DNA from: JBGUVL01 sp964370395
Lineage (GTDB): Bacteria; Bacillota_I; Bacilli_A; Erysipelotrichales; Erysipelotrichaceae
DNA length: 64,000 bases
Direction: 5' to 3'
Assembly (NCBI GenBank): GCA_964370395.1
Contig: CAYJIZ010000009.1
Location: 29,460-93,459, forward strand
Positions 41,544 through 49,309 of the stretch are shown piece by piece. The position numbers and the translations under genes were made by a program. Under the pieces are notes generated by a model. The model was given only the letters and a program-made list of their open reading frames with translations. It was not told the DNA's origin and did no database searches. The first letter of the stretch is position 1; the number at the start of each line of letters is the position of its first letter.

Positions 41544-41574
41544 AAAAGTTCACCTAATTGGTGAACTTTTTATA
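41544..41574. terminator. Bidirectional terminator, ABC operon / SipW-like gene
   Basis: AAAAGTTCACC and GGTGAACTTTT flank a five-base loop; T-runs occur on both strands and the convergent stop codon lies inside. Confidence 0.85.
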
Positions 41575-42406
41575 TGCGATATTTTGAAACGGCAATTTCA
41601 AAGTGATCGACTTCTTCGTTTGTTTTTATCTCAATTGAGAAGTGGCGCATCGTTCTAAAATGCAAGTACTTTTGTGAAACCATTATATGATGGCCAAAAT
41701 AGATGACTTTCCCTTGTTTGTTGAACAGTGCTACATTCACGCATATATCTCGCTTTGGTAAGATAAAAGTATTGCGTAGTTTTCCTTCGACAATGTATTG
41801 GTTATCAAAAGTGTTATGCGAAAGCTTGGCAGCAAGGACATGGACACTTCGTTTGGCTTTTTTAATCTTTGTATTGGCATCAAGTTTGTCTTTCCACATT
41901 GCCTTAATACTTAAATTGACTAGCAGGATAACGAGTATTTCAAAATAAAAGATGATCGAAAAATCACTTTTTAGAAACAAGAAGAACTTACCGATATTAG
42001 GAATGTGAAATAGATACGTTCCGATAATATCACTTCGTTTGGTTTCGAAACTATCGTATTGATCTTTGATTCCTTCTGGTTGTGTTCGATAATAAAGTTG
42101 TTTGTCATCCCCAATTTGTTGTTTACGATAATAATGTGTAATCAATACTTTTTTATTGTCGCGTATTGTTTCAAAGGTAATAATTGTGTTTGGTGGAATT
42201 TCACTTTGTTGATCCAATGTTTTCACAAAAACCAAAGAAAACGTTGGTATGGTTGGTTCCATACTATCACTTAGTACGACATAACTACGAAAACCGATAA
42301 CATGAGATACTTGTTCTGGTAAGTATTGCATTAGTGTAACAAGTAAAAACAGCAAACACAAAAGGAAAGTAGCAATATAAGAAAACACTTTTTTTAATCG
42401 TTTCAT
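41570..42406 (-). CDS. sipW: SipW-like (ER-type) signal peptidase I with extra C-terminal domain
   Basis: A 278-residue membrane protease. Helix 1 spans about 10-28. Catalytic S48 lies in LSDSMEPTIP, and H91 in KKVLITHYYR replaces the lysine of ordinary bacterial signal peptidases; this Ser-His pair defines the SipW/ER type. Helix 2 spans about 150-168. An additional domain follows (about 185-278) with the strand pattern EGKLRNT...VNVALFNKQGKVIYFG...FSIEIK, recalling FxLYD-type beta sandwiches; SipW proteins usually stop near the second helix. GGAAGGAG precedes the ATG. Its likely client is the TasA-like protein encoded immediately upstream. Confidence 0.85.
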   Translation of the reverse strand: MKRLKKVFSYIATFLLCLLFLLVTLMQYLPEQVSHVIGFRSYVVLSDSMEPTIPTFSLVFVKTLDQQSEIPPNTIITFETIRDNKKVLITHYYRKQQIGDDKQLYYRTQPEGIKDQYDSFETKRSDIIGTYLFHIPNIGKFFLFLKSDFSIIFYFEILVILLVNLSIKAMWKDKLDANTKIKKAKRSVHVLAAKLSHNTFDNQYIVEGKLRNTFILPKRDICVNVALFNKQGKVIYFGHHIMVSQKYLHFRTMRHFSIEIKTNEEVDHFEIAVSKYRI

Positions 42407-42461
42407 GTATTGGCTCCTTCCTCTTTACATTTATTGTAAATCGTAATTTTGTAGCTTGCAA

Positions 42462-42486
42462 TAAAAAACCGTCTTTGGACGGTTTT
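42462..42486 (-). terminator. Terminator between the TasA-like and SipW-like genes
   Basis: On the minus strand AAAACCGTC, loop CAAA, GACGGTTTT, then T-run. It would reduce sipW transcription relative to the substrate gene. Confidence 0.75.
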
Positions 42487-42504
42487 GTTTTACTGAATTG
42501 CAGC

Positions 42505-42972
42505 TTATTTGGTTGCTACTGCATTCACTGTAACTTTTAATTCAGCCCCTTTTAAAGCTGTGTTTTTCACTTTTACTTCAACGCTATAAAGGTTACTAGC
42601 AGTGATGGTAACGTCTTCGTATTTACCACCCGTTGCAGTAATTGGTGAAGCTCCATCGTTCATCACAACTTCATAATAGCTTGCATCAATTGCAGTTCCA
42701 TCCTTCTTAGTAACGACTGGTTCAAGACTCATCTTACTTGCCGTTCCATCAACTGCAATCGTGAAGTCACTTTTGTATGTGACTGATGTGGCATCATCTG
42801 CTGACTTCGTGAATTCCCCTAATGCAAAATCACTAACTACTGTGGAATCAGCAGAAACGGTAAATGTGTTAGATCCTGTTGCTGATAAATCATCCCATAC
42901 TGCATAAGTCCCTGCTGTTGTTGCTACAATTGCAATCGCTGTAGCTGCGCTTAAGATTGTACTCTTTTTCAT
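42505..42972 (-). CDS. TasA/CalY (camelysin)-like secreted protein with SipW-type signal
   Basis: A 155-residue secreted protein. The start MKKSTILSAATAIAIVATTAGTYAVWDD (quoted here as KKSTILSAATAIAIV and TAGTYAVWDD) is the SipW-dependent signal: Lys-rich start, Ala-rich core and the TxGTYAxW-type cleavage region. The mature part is rich in Val, Thr, Ala and Asp and predicted all-beta, like the fibre-forming TasA/camelysin group. It is shorter than TasA (261) and CalY (about 197). AAAAGGAG precedes the ATG. TATAAT on the minus strand at 43023-43018 is the likely -10. A role in surface fibres or biofilm matrix is inferred. Confidence 0.8.
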   Translation of the reverse strand: MKKSTILSAATAIAIVATTAGTYAVWDDLSATGSNTFTVSADSTVVSDFALGEFTKSADDATSVTYKSDFTIAVDGTASKMSLEPVVTKKDGTAIDASYYEVVMNDGASPITATGGKYEDVTITASNLYSVEVKVKNTALKGAELKVTVNAVATK

Positions 42973-43067
42973 AAAACTATCTCCTTTTCCATAAATGGTG
43001 TCTTACTTTACACCTTTATTATAGATAGAATCATGATTTTTGAATAATGCTTTTCAAGTTATACAGT

Positions 43068-43088
43068 GTTATAGCTTTAAGCTATAAC
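43068..43088 (-). promoter_or_regulatory. Palindromic LysR-type operator candidate
   Basis: GTTATAGCTT and AAGCTATAAC are perfect 10-bp arms around one central base. The core contains T-N11-A (T-AGCTTTAAGCT-A), the LysR-family recognition form. Its centre lies about 67 bp upstream of the start predicted from the TATAAT at 43023-43018, where LysR activators normally bind. The lysR gene ends 1-2 bp away. There is no T-run, so a terminator is unlikely. Confidence 0.65.
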
Positions 43089-43089
43089 G

Positions 43090-44007
43090 TCAATTCGAGT
43101 AATATTTACGAATTAACTTAATAAAAATGGATGCTGCTTCAGATGTCGCTTCTTTTTTGCGACGGATAATCACAAAGAATTTTTTGATGTCCTCACTATT
43201 TTGTACGTGATATGTTTTGATGTTGGTTTGCATTAATTCATCTGCTTGCCATTTGTGACCAAGTAAAAAAGCATTTTCATTTTTGATCATTTTGATGATA
43301 GCGTGGTAGTTACTTGATGTAATTGATTTTTCAAAACTATTAATCGAAACACCATCTACGCAAAGGGAAAGATTTAAGTTTGAAAAGAAATCTGCTGGTA
43401 AGCGAATGTAAGTTTTATCTAATAGTTGCAATGATTGCAAGGTTTTTGTTTTTGCGTCAAATAAATTTGCATTCGCATGAATCAACAATTCGCTTTCATC
43501 TAAAATCATAACGTCCAAATCGTTCACATCACAAAGTCGTTGGAAGATAGGAAGTTGTAGATGGTTTAAAATTACGACACCCAATTCGCTCTTACGGCTT
43601 TTTACGTCTTCAAAGGCACCTTCGCTCGTTGTTTCGTAAAAATTAATCTCGGTATCTGCCGCTTTTAGTTTGCTGTAAAATTCCAAAATCAAATCATCTC
43701 TTAAAAAGATGTTCGCAATGGATACTGATAAATTACTATACAGTACATTATCAGGCAATGACTTTAATCGTTCAATCATTTGAAATTGTCCTAAGATGGA
43801 CTGCGCGTAATGGTAAAGTGCTTTTCCAGCTTGGGTCATGATAATTCCTTTGCTAGAGCGTTCGATTAGTTCTTTACCAATTTCTTCTTCAAGAGAATGA
43901 ATCGAACGACTTAAACTTGGTTGCGCAAGAAAAAGTCTTTCTGCCGCTTTGTTGATGCTACCACAATCGACTACATTCACAAAATAATATAACTGGTCTT
44001 TATTCAT
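43090..44007 (-). CDS. LysR-family transcriptional regulator
   Basis: A 305-residue regulator. The ATG at 44007 follows AAAGGTGGAG; the frame opens three codons earlier. Residues 1-60 are the winged helix (LYYFVNVVDCGSINKAAERLFLAQPSLSRSIHSLEEEIG, given by parts SINKAAERL and PSLSRSIHSLE). The remainder is a periplasmic-binding-like effector domain. It is encoded upstream of the TasA-like and SipW-like genes on the same strand, with a LysR-type palindrome between. It is probably their activator, with an unknown co-inducer. Confidence 0.93.
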   Translation of the reverse strand: MNKDQLYYFVNVVDCGSINKAAERLFLAQPSLSRSIHSLEEEIGKELIERSSKGIIMTQAGKALYHYAQSILGQFQMIERLKSLPDNVLYSNLSVSIANIFLRDDLILEFYSKLKAADTEINFYETTSEGAFEDVKSRKSELGVVILNHLQLPIFQRLCDVNDLDVMILDESELLIHANANLFDAKTKTLQSLQLLDKTYIRLPADFFSNLNLSLCVDGVSINSFEKSITSSNYHAIIKMIKNENAFLLGHKWQADELMQTNIKTYHVQNSEDIKKFFVIIRRKKEATSEAASIFIKLIRKYYSN

Positions 44008-44141
44008 AAACTCCACCTTTCCGTCTACCTATGGTTATATTTTACCATTAATTACCAGGAAAATAAAAGAGGTGAGTAATAAAAAACAAGGTAGTTAGCT
44101 TCTTTTATGGCATTTGATTCTCATTTTATAAGGAGAAAGTA

Positions 44142-44192
44142 ATGATGAACTCGTTTGGAATAGGAAAGCGAGAACAAAGTTTTGCTCATTGA
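44142..44192 (+). CDS. Possible 16-residue small ORF
   Basis: ATAAGGAGAAAGT gives a strong ribosome binding site eight bases before ATGATG, and the frame MMNSFGIGKREQSFAH ends at TGA 44190. It lies in the 243-bp gap between lysR and recG. There is no hydrophobic segment or recognised family. It may be a real peptide, a leader, or the rest of a deleted gene; no promoter is obvious. Confidence 0.3.
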   Translation: MMNSFGIGKREQSFAH

Positions 44193-44238
44193 GTGAACAA
44201 ACTTGATTGAAATCATACGAAACAAAATCAAATTTGTG

Positions 44239-44244
44239 TATAAT
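44239..44244 (+). promoter_or_regulatory. -10 element of recG, implying a leaderless mRNA
   Basis: TATAAT ends six bases before the recG ATG (44251), so transcription from it would start at or one base from the start codon. No ribosome binding site lies between. The -35 region is poor (TACGAA at 17 bp). Confidence 0.5.
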
Positions 44245-44250
44245 AGTACT

Positions 44251-46242
44251 ATGAACTTAAAAGAGATTAAGATTAGCGATAAGAAAATCGAAGTATTACA
44301 GCAAATGAAAATAAATAGTGTTCAAGATTTATTAACGCACTATCCTTTTCGTTATGAAGAAAATGAAACGAAACCTTTTTCAATGTGGCAAGTAGGGGAT
44401 CGTGTTTGTTTTGAAGCGATGATTATTTCACGAGCGGTAGTAAGTCGTTATGGCTATAAGAAAAGTATGACGCGCTTTAAAGTGTTATATGACAATGAAG
44501 AGATTGGGATTACGCTATTTAATCGCCCATGGACAAGTGGCTTTCAATTAGAAAAAATGATTTCTATTTTCGGTAAGTACGATGGCAATGGCAAAGTGAC
44601 TTGTAGTAACTACAATAGCCAACCATTAAGTCAACAATTAGGGTTGTTACCTGTATACAATGTGAAAGAGGGGATTTCCCAAAAAGACATTCGTAATTAT
44701 ATTGATAAAGCTTTACATAACATTACAATCATGGATTTCATCAGTGAGGATTTGCGTTTGAAATATCGCTTGATGCATCGAAAAGAAGCGTTGATGCAAA
44801 TACATCATCCTAAAAATAAAGAGATGCTTACGCATAGTTTGCGAACATTAAAATACGAAGAATTTTTAAAGTTTCAATTGCAGATGTTGTATATGAAATC
44901 GCAAAATACGATGAAAAAAGGATTGGCAAAGCATTTTGATGAGAACAAAATGAATGCATTCATTCGTTCGCTTCCTTATACTTTAACTAGTGGACAACAA
45001 GAAGCGATACAAGATATCGTGCAAGATTTACAAAGCGATAAAGTGATGTATCGTTTGATTCAAGGTGATGTGGGTTGTGGGAAAACTTTGGTTGCTGCCA
45101 TTGGGATGTATGCCAGTGTGTTAGCGAATACCCAAGCAGCTATGATGGCTCCAACCGAAATATTAGCGAAACAGCATTACCAAAATTTATGTGTATTGTT
45201 TCAAGATTTGCCAATTCGCATCGGGGTATTGTATTCGTCGATGAAAGCGAAAGACAAAAAAGAAATGTTAGAACAGGTAAAAGCGGGGGACATTCATATT
45301 TTGGTTGGTACCCATGCTCTGTTTCAAAATGATGTGGTCTATCACAACTTAGGTTTGGTTGTGGCGGATGAGCAACATCGTTTTGGTGTTGAACAAAGAA
45401 GAAAGTTATTAGAAAAAGGGGAGAAAGTAGATTTCTTATTAATGAGTGCGACACCGATTCCAAGAACACTAGCTGTTTCTATTTATGGAGATATGGATGT
45501 GTCGACGATTACGACTTTGCCATTAGGTAGAAAAAAGATTATCACGAAATACATCAAAGAGGACAGTTTGCGTAGTGTACTTGAGGAAGTGCTTGCGTTT
45601 ATTGACCAAGGAATGCAGTGTTACATAGTTGCCCCTGCGATTGAAAAAAATGATGAGTACAGCATGCGTAATGTGGAAGAGCTGTATAAAAATATGAATA
45701 GTGTATTAGGAAGAAAGTATCGATTGGCTTTGTTGCATGGAAAGATGAACAGTGAGCAAAAAGATGAAATCATGCAGGCATTCTTGTTACACGAATCGGA
45801 TATTTTAATCACAACCACGGTCATTGAAGTTGGGGTGGATGTGAAAAACGCCAATATTATGATTATTTATGATGCACATCGTTTTGGAATGAGCCAGATT
45901 CATCAGTTGCGTGGAAGAGTGGGACGAGGAAACACGCAAGGGTATTGTTACTTACTAAGTGGTAGTAAGGATGAGGATGCACAAAAGCGATTGCAAATAT
46001 GTGCTGATACCAACGATGGGTTTGTCATTGCCCAAGAAGATTTGAGTATTCGAGGTCCTGGTGATTTGTTAGGAGTTAGACAAAGTGGAATCAGTGGCTT
46101 TATTTTAGGTGATATTATAAAAGATAGCGTGATCTTAGAAATTGCGAAAGAAGATGCAACATATATTTTAAGTCATTTAAATGAGTATACGTTGATGCGA
46201 AAATTTGTTGAGAAAAAAGATTATACTTCTTACTTAGATTAA
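44251..46242 (+). CDS. recG: ATP-dependent DNA helicase RecG
   Basis: A 663-residue branch-migrating helicase that processes stalled forks and Holliday junctions. The N-terminal wedge/OB domain (about 40-140) is followed by helicase motifs: QGDVGCGKT (Walker A, motif I), TGTHALF-like VGTHALF, DEQHRFGVEQR (motif II), MSATPIPRTL (motif III), TTTVIEVGVDV and HQLRGRVGRG (motif VI). The ATG at 44251 fits the family N-terminus (MNLKEIKIS). A TTG at 44203 would add 16 residues and also lacks a ribosome binding site. rnc follows 34 bp downstream. Confidence 0.96.
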   Translation: MNLKEIKISDKKIEVLQQMKINSVQDLLTHYPFRYEENETKPFSMWQVGDRVCFEAMIISRAVVSRYGYKKSMTRFKVLYDNEEIGITLFNRPWTSGFQLEKMISIFGKYDGNGKVTCSNYNSQPLSQQLGLLPVYNVKEGISQKDIRNYIDKALHNITIMDFISEDLRLKYRLMHRKEALMQIHHPKNKEMLTHSLRTLKYEEFLKFQLQMLYMKSQNTMKKGLAKHFDENKMNAFIRSLPYTLTSGQQEAIQDIVQDLQSDKVMYRLIQGDVGCGKTLVAAIGMYASVLANTQAAMMAPTEILAKQHYQNLCVLFQDLPIRIGVLYSSMKAKDKKEMLEQVKAGDIHILVGTHALFQNDVVYHNLGLVVADEQHRFGVEQRRKLLEKGEKVDFLLMSATPIPRTLAVSIYGDMDVSTITTLPLGRKKIITKYIKEDSLRSVLEEVLAFIDQGMQCYIVAPAIEKNDEYSMRNVEELYKNMNSVLGRKYRLALLHGKMNSEQKDEIMQAFLLHESDILITTTVIEVGVDVKNANIMIIYDAHRFGMSQIHQLRGRVGRGNTQGYCYLLSGSKDEDAQKRLQICADTNDGFVIAQEDLSIRGPGDLLGVRQSGISGFILGDIIKDSVILEIAKEDATYILSHLNEYTLMRKFVEKKDYTSYLD

Positions 46243-46276
46243 GATATACTAATAAATAGTATTATGGAGGTTTGTT

Positions 46277-46960
46277 ATGGATGATATTTTTAATTGGTTA
46301 AAGGAACGCCAAATTCCTTTCCACAATCGTGAATTAATTAAACAGGCGTGTATTCATTCCTCTTTTTTAAATGAACACAAACAAGAAAAAGGGGACAATG
46401 AACGTTTGGAATTTATGGGAGATGCAGTATTGCAGTTGTATTCCACAACCGTGTTATTTCATCGTAAACCTGTTTTAAGCGAAGGCGAAATGACGCGAAT
46501 TCGTTCGCAATTAGTACGTGAGGAAGCCTTGTCGAATTATTCACGTAAATTAGGTTGGAACAAGTATATATTGTTAGGTGTCGGGGAAGAAAAAAATGGT
46601 GGAAGAGAACGCGATTCGATTTTAGCGGATATGTTTGAAGCGTTAGTCGGTGCCATTTATATCGATTGTGGTTACCAAGTGGTTCGTAAAATCTTAGATG
46701 AAGTATTGATTCCACAATTGGATGAACGCAGTGATGAACTTGTTGTTGACTACAAAACGAAGCTACAAGAGTTCATTCAAGCGGATACACGAAATAATGT
46801 CTTGTATCGTTTGGCGAAGTCGACAGGTCCAAGCAACAATCCTACTTTTTTCATTGAAGTTGTATTGGATGGCATTGTATTAGGAAAAGGCGAAGGCCAT
46901 TCTAAGAAAAAAGCGGAGCAAGCGGCAGCGAAAGACGCCTTTGAAAAATTGGTTAAATAA
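46277..46960 (+). CDS. rnc: Ribonuclease III
   Basis: A 227-residue double-strand-specific endonuclease for rRNA and mRNA processing. The signature NERLEFMGDAVLQLY contains the catalytic Glu and Asp, and ADMFEALVGAIYIDCG the second acidic pair. The C-terminal dsRNA-binding domain (about 155-227, with GEGHSKKKAEQAAAKDAFEKL) is complete. ATGGAGG precedes the ATG. In many Bacillota rnc lies with smc and ftsY; here recG and dacA flank it. Confidence 0.97.
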   Translation: MDDIFNWLKERQIPFHNRELIKQACIHSSFLNEHKQEKGDNERLEFMGDAVLQLYSTTVLFHRKPVLSEGEMTRIRSQLVREEALSNYSRKLGWNKYILLGVGEEKNGGRERDSILADMFEALVGAIYIDCGYQVVRKILDEVLIPQLDERSDELVVDYKTKLQEFIQADTRNNVLYRLAKSTGPSNNPTFFIEVVLDGIVLGKGEGHSKKKAEQAAAKDAFEKLVK

Positions 46961-46961
46961 G

Positions 46962-48245
46962 ATGAAGAAATGGATAAAAGGAATACTTTGTCTTGTCTTA
47001 CTTATGCCTTTTTTCGTACAAAATACCCAAGCGAAGATTCATGATGACCAAGTGTCCATCATGAGTAATTATGCGATTGTATACCATTTGAATGACGATC
47101 GTATTTTGTATGAAAAAAATGCAAATGATAAAATTTATCCTGCAAGTATGACAAAGATTATGACAACGTTAGTTGCGATAGAAGCGATGAAGGAAGATAC
47201 GACTTTTGTAATTCAAGCAGAAGCGCTAGAAGGGTTAACACAAGCGAACGCGAGTGTGGCTGGATTTCAAGTTAATGAAAAAGTAACATATACGGATTTG
47301 TTGTATGGTATCTTATTACCTTCAGGGGCTGATGCCACTCGCTCGATTGCCATTTCTGTTTTTGGCAGTGAAGAAGCGCTCGTTGCGAAGATGAATGAAA
47401 AAGCGAAAGCGTTGCATATGGATAACACACACTTTGTAAATACGAGTGGGTTACATGATGACAATCATTATTCAAGTGTGAATGACATTGCGATTTTATT
47501 AAAGGAAGCATTAAAAAATGATTTGTTTAAACAAATATTTTGTGCAAAATCATATACGACAACGAACCAGCGTTTGACTTTTCATTCCACGATGCAAAGC
47601 CAAGCGCAAAAAAGTGGGATTGATGTTAGTATGATAAGTGGTGCCAAGACAGGGTTTACCTTAGAAGCCTCCTTGTGTTTGGCTAGTTATGCAAGCAAAG
47701 ATGGGCAAGAGTTCGTGATGGTGAGTGCCAAACCTAACATTGCGATAAATGTAGAGCAAGACCTGAATGAAACCTATCAAATACTTGATTCGTATCATAT
47801 TCGGGATGCCCAAACGATGTACAATTATTTGTTTTCTCATTATAAGTCTGAAGTAGTTTTGAAGAAGAAAGAGGAAATCGGTCGCATACGCTTGCGCTAT
47901 GCAAGCAAGGATACGTATGCGATTACGATGGAAAAAGATCTTTCGTTGTTGTTGAGTGAAACGGAAAAGGCAAACTTAAAAGTTGTATTTACGCCATACG
48001 AAGAGCGTTTTGATGCCCCGTTATATCCACTTACTACAATAGGTGAATTAACCATCTACCAAGGAAAAGAAAAACTGTACGAACAAGAAGTGCAGTACCA
48101 AACAAAAATCTCGCAAAATAAAATTGCGTATTACAGTAGACACATCGATGTGTTACTTTATGATTTTCGTTACTTGTTAGTAGTACTTGGAGCTGGATTT
48201 ATTGCCTTTCTTGTTTTCGAAGCATACAAATCAAAAAAGAAATAG
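46962..48245 (+). CDS. dacA: D-alanyl-D-alanine carboxypeptidase (low-molecular-weight PBP)
   Basis: A 427-residue class C PBP that trims the terminal D-Ala of peptidoglycan stem peptides. A signal peptide (about 1-27) is followed by the active-site motif S62-M-T-K65 (PASMTKIM), the second motif SGADA (Ala in place of the usual Asn of SGN), and K229-T-G. A C-terminal beta domain and one final membrane helix (LLVVLGAGFIAFLVF) anchor it. The ATG is 1 bp after the rnc stop with no ribosome binding site of its own, so translation depends on rnc. Confidence 0.92.
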   Translation: MKKWIKGILCLVLLMPFFVQNTQAKIHDDQVSIMSNYAIVYHLNDDRILYEKNANDKIYPASMTKIMTTLVAIEAMKEDTTFVIQAEALEGLTQANASVAGFQVNEKVTYTDLLYGILLPSGADATRSIAISVFGSEEALVAKMNEKAKALHMDNTHFVNTSGLHDDNHYSSVNDIAILLKEALKNDLFKQIFCAKSYTTTNQRLTFHSTMQSQAQKSGIDVSMISGAKTGFTLEASLCLASYASKDGQEFVMVSAKPNIAINVEQDLNETYQILDSYHIRDAQTMYNYLFSHYKSEVVLKKKEEIGRIRLRYASKDTYAITMEKDLSLLLSETEKANLKVVFTPYEERFDAPLYPLTTIGELTIYQGKEKLYEQEVQYQTKISQNKIAYYSRHIDVLLYDFRYLLVVLGAGFIAFLVFEAYKSKKK

Positions 48246-48259
48246 AAAGGGTGGTTTGT

Positions 48260-49213
48260 TTGTTAGTCTTTATTTATATTATTTTAGCTACGATTACCGT
48301 ATTGTTATCGATACAGCTTTCAAGCTGTGTGGATACGATTGATAAAAAGAGTAACTTATCAGGTGCGTTTATCGGTGGTGTTATGTTAGCGGCAGTAACA
48401 TCGCTTCCAGAACTGTTTACTTCCTTAACGGCAGTGTTGTTTTTAGATAAACCACAATTGATACAAGGAAATGTATTAGGAAGTAATATTTTCAATATTA
48501 CTATCTTTGCATTAGTGTTGCTTTTCTTTACAAAGAAATACAAGCAGGCAAGGATGGCGAAATCACAAAAATATTCTTTGTTGTTTAGTATTGTGATGTT
48601 TGGATGTGTCATTTTTGCCTTATACAATCAAATTGATGTGAACTTACTTGTGACGCAAGTTGATTTGATGAGTTTGCTTATCTTGGGGCTTTATATTGCT
48701 AGTACAATTGTTTTAAAAGGCGATGCTAGTGCCAATAGTGAAGAGGAAGAAACAAAGATGACATTAAAGCAAGCGATCGTTCGTTTTGTTGTATTTGCCA
48801 TCGCTTTGGTTCTTGTTTCTATTTTGTTAACACAGGTAACGGATCAATTGTCCCAACAATTTCATTTAGGAGCGACCGTCGCGGGAGCGATATTCTTAGG
48901 TGTAGCAACTTCATTACCTGAGTTAAGTGCATCGTTATCACTTGCTCGTTTGGGTAACTTTAATGCATCTGCAGCGAATATTGTAGGAAGCTGTGTATTT
49001 AATTTTACGATCTTGTGTTTCGCAGATTTCATTTATTCAGGCAGTGGTATTTATGGGTATGATTACCAAGCGCTAATCTTTTCAATCTTTGGTATCGTTT
49101 CATCCATATTGATGATTATTGCGCTTAATCGTAAGCAGAGTGTTTTGATTTTGCGATTGTTAGGAGTATTGATTATTGTTAGTTATGTCGCTGCAATCTT
49201 TATATCAATGTAA
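48260..49213 (+). CDS. Ca2+/cation antiporter (CaCA family)
   Basis: A 317-residue membrane exchanger. The two inverted alpha-repeats are visible: VMLAAVTSLPELFTSLTAV with GNVLGSNIFNI, and AIFLGVATSLPELSASLSLA with ANIVGSCVFNF; their Glu residues bind the cation. About ten helices. TTG at 48260 is the best start, seven bases after AAAGGGTGG; the GTG at 48251 lies inside that site. It exports Ca2+ (or another cation) against Na+ or H+. A terminator follows. Confidence 0.88.
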   Translation: MLVFIYIILATITVLLSIQLSSCVDTIDKKSNLSGAFIGGVMLAAVTSLPELFTSLTAVLFLDKPQLIQGNVLGSNIFNITIFALVLLFFTKKYKQARMAKSQKYSLLFSIVMFGCVIFALYNQIDVNLLVTQVDLMSLLILGLYIASTIVLKGDASANSEEEETKMTLKQAIVRFVVFAIALVLVSILLTQVTDQLSQQFHLGATVAGAIFLGVATSLPELSASLSLARLGNFNASAANIVGSCVFNFTILCFADFIYSGSGIYGYDYQALIFSIFGIVSSILMIIALNRKQSVLILRLLGVLIIVSYVAAIFISM

Positions 49214-49221
49214 AAAAGAAG

Positions 49222-49260
49222 CCATAAAATCATTTTCGATTTTATGGTTTTGTTTCTTTT
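49222..49260 (+). terminator. Terminator of the antiporter gene
   Basis: CCATAAAATC and GATTTTATGG with a six-base loop, then a T-rich tract. Confidence 0.85.
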
Positions 49261-49309
49261 TGTTAGCTTAATTTATGATATAATAAAACAAGTAGAAATG
49301 AGTGAGAAG

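Noticed and set aside
42425..42441. TTTACA/TGTAAA inverted repeat upstream of the SipW-like gene as an operator
   Set aside because: Short arms in AT-rich DNA, close to the terminator; chance is likely.
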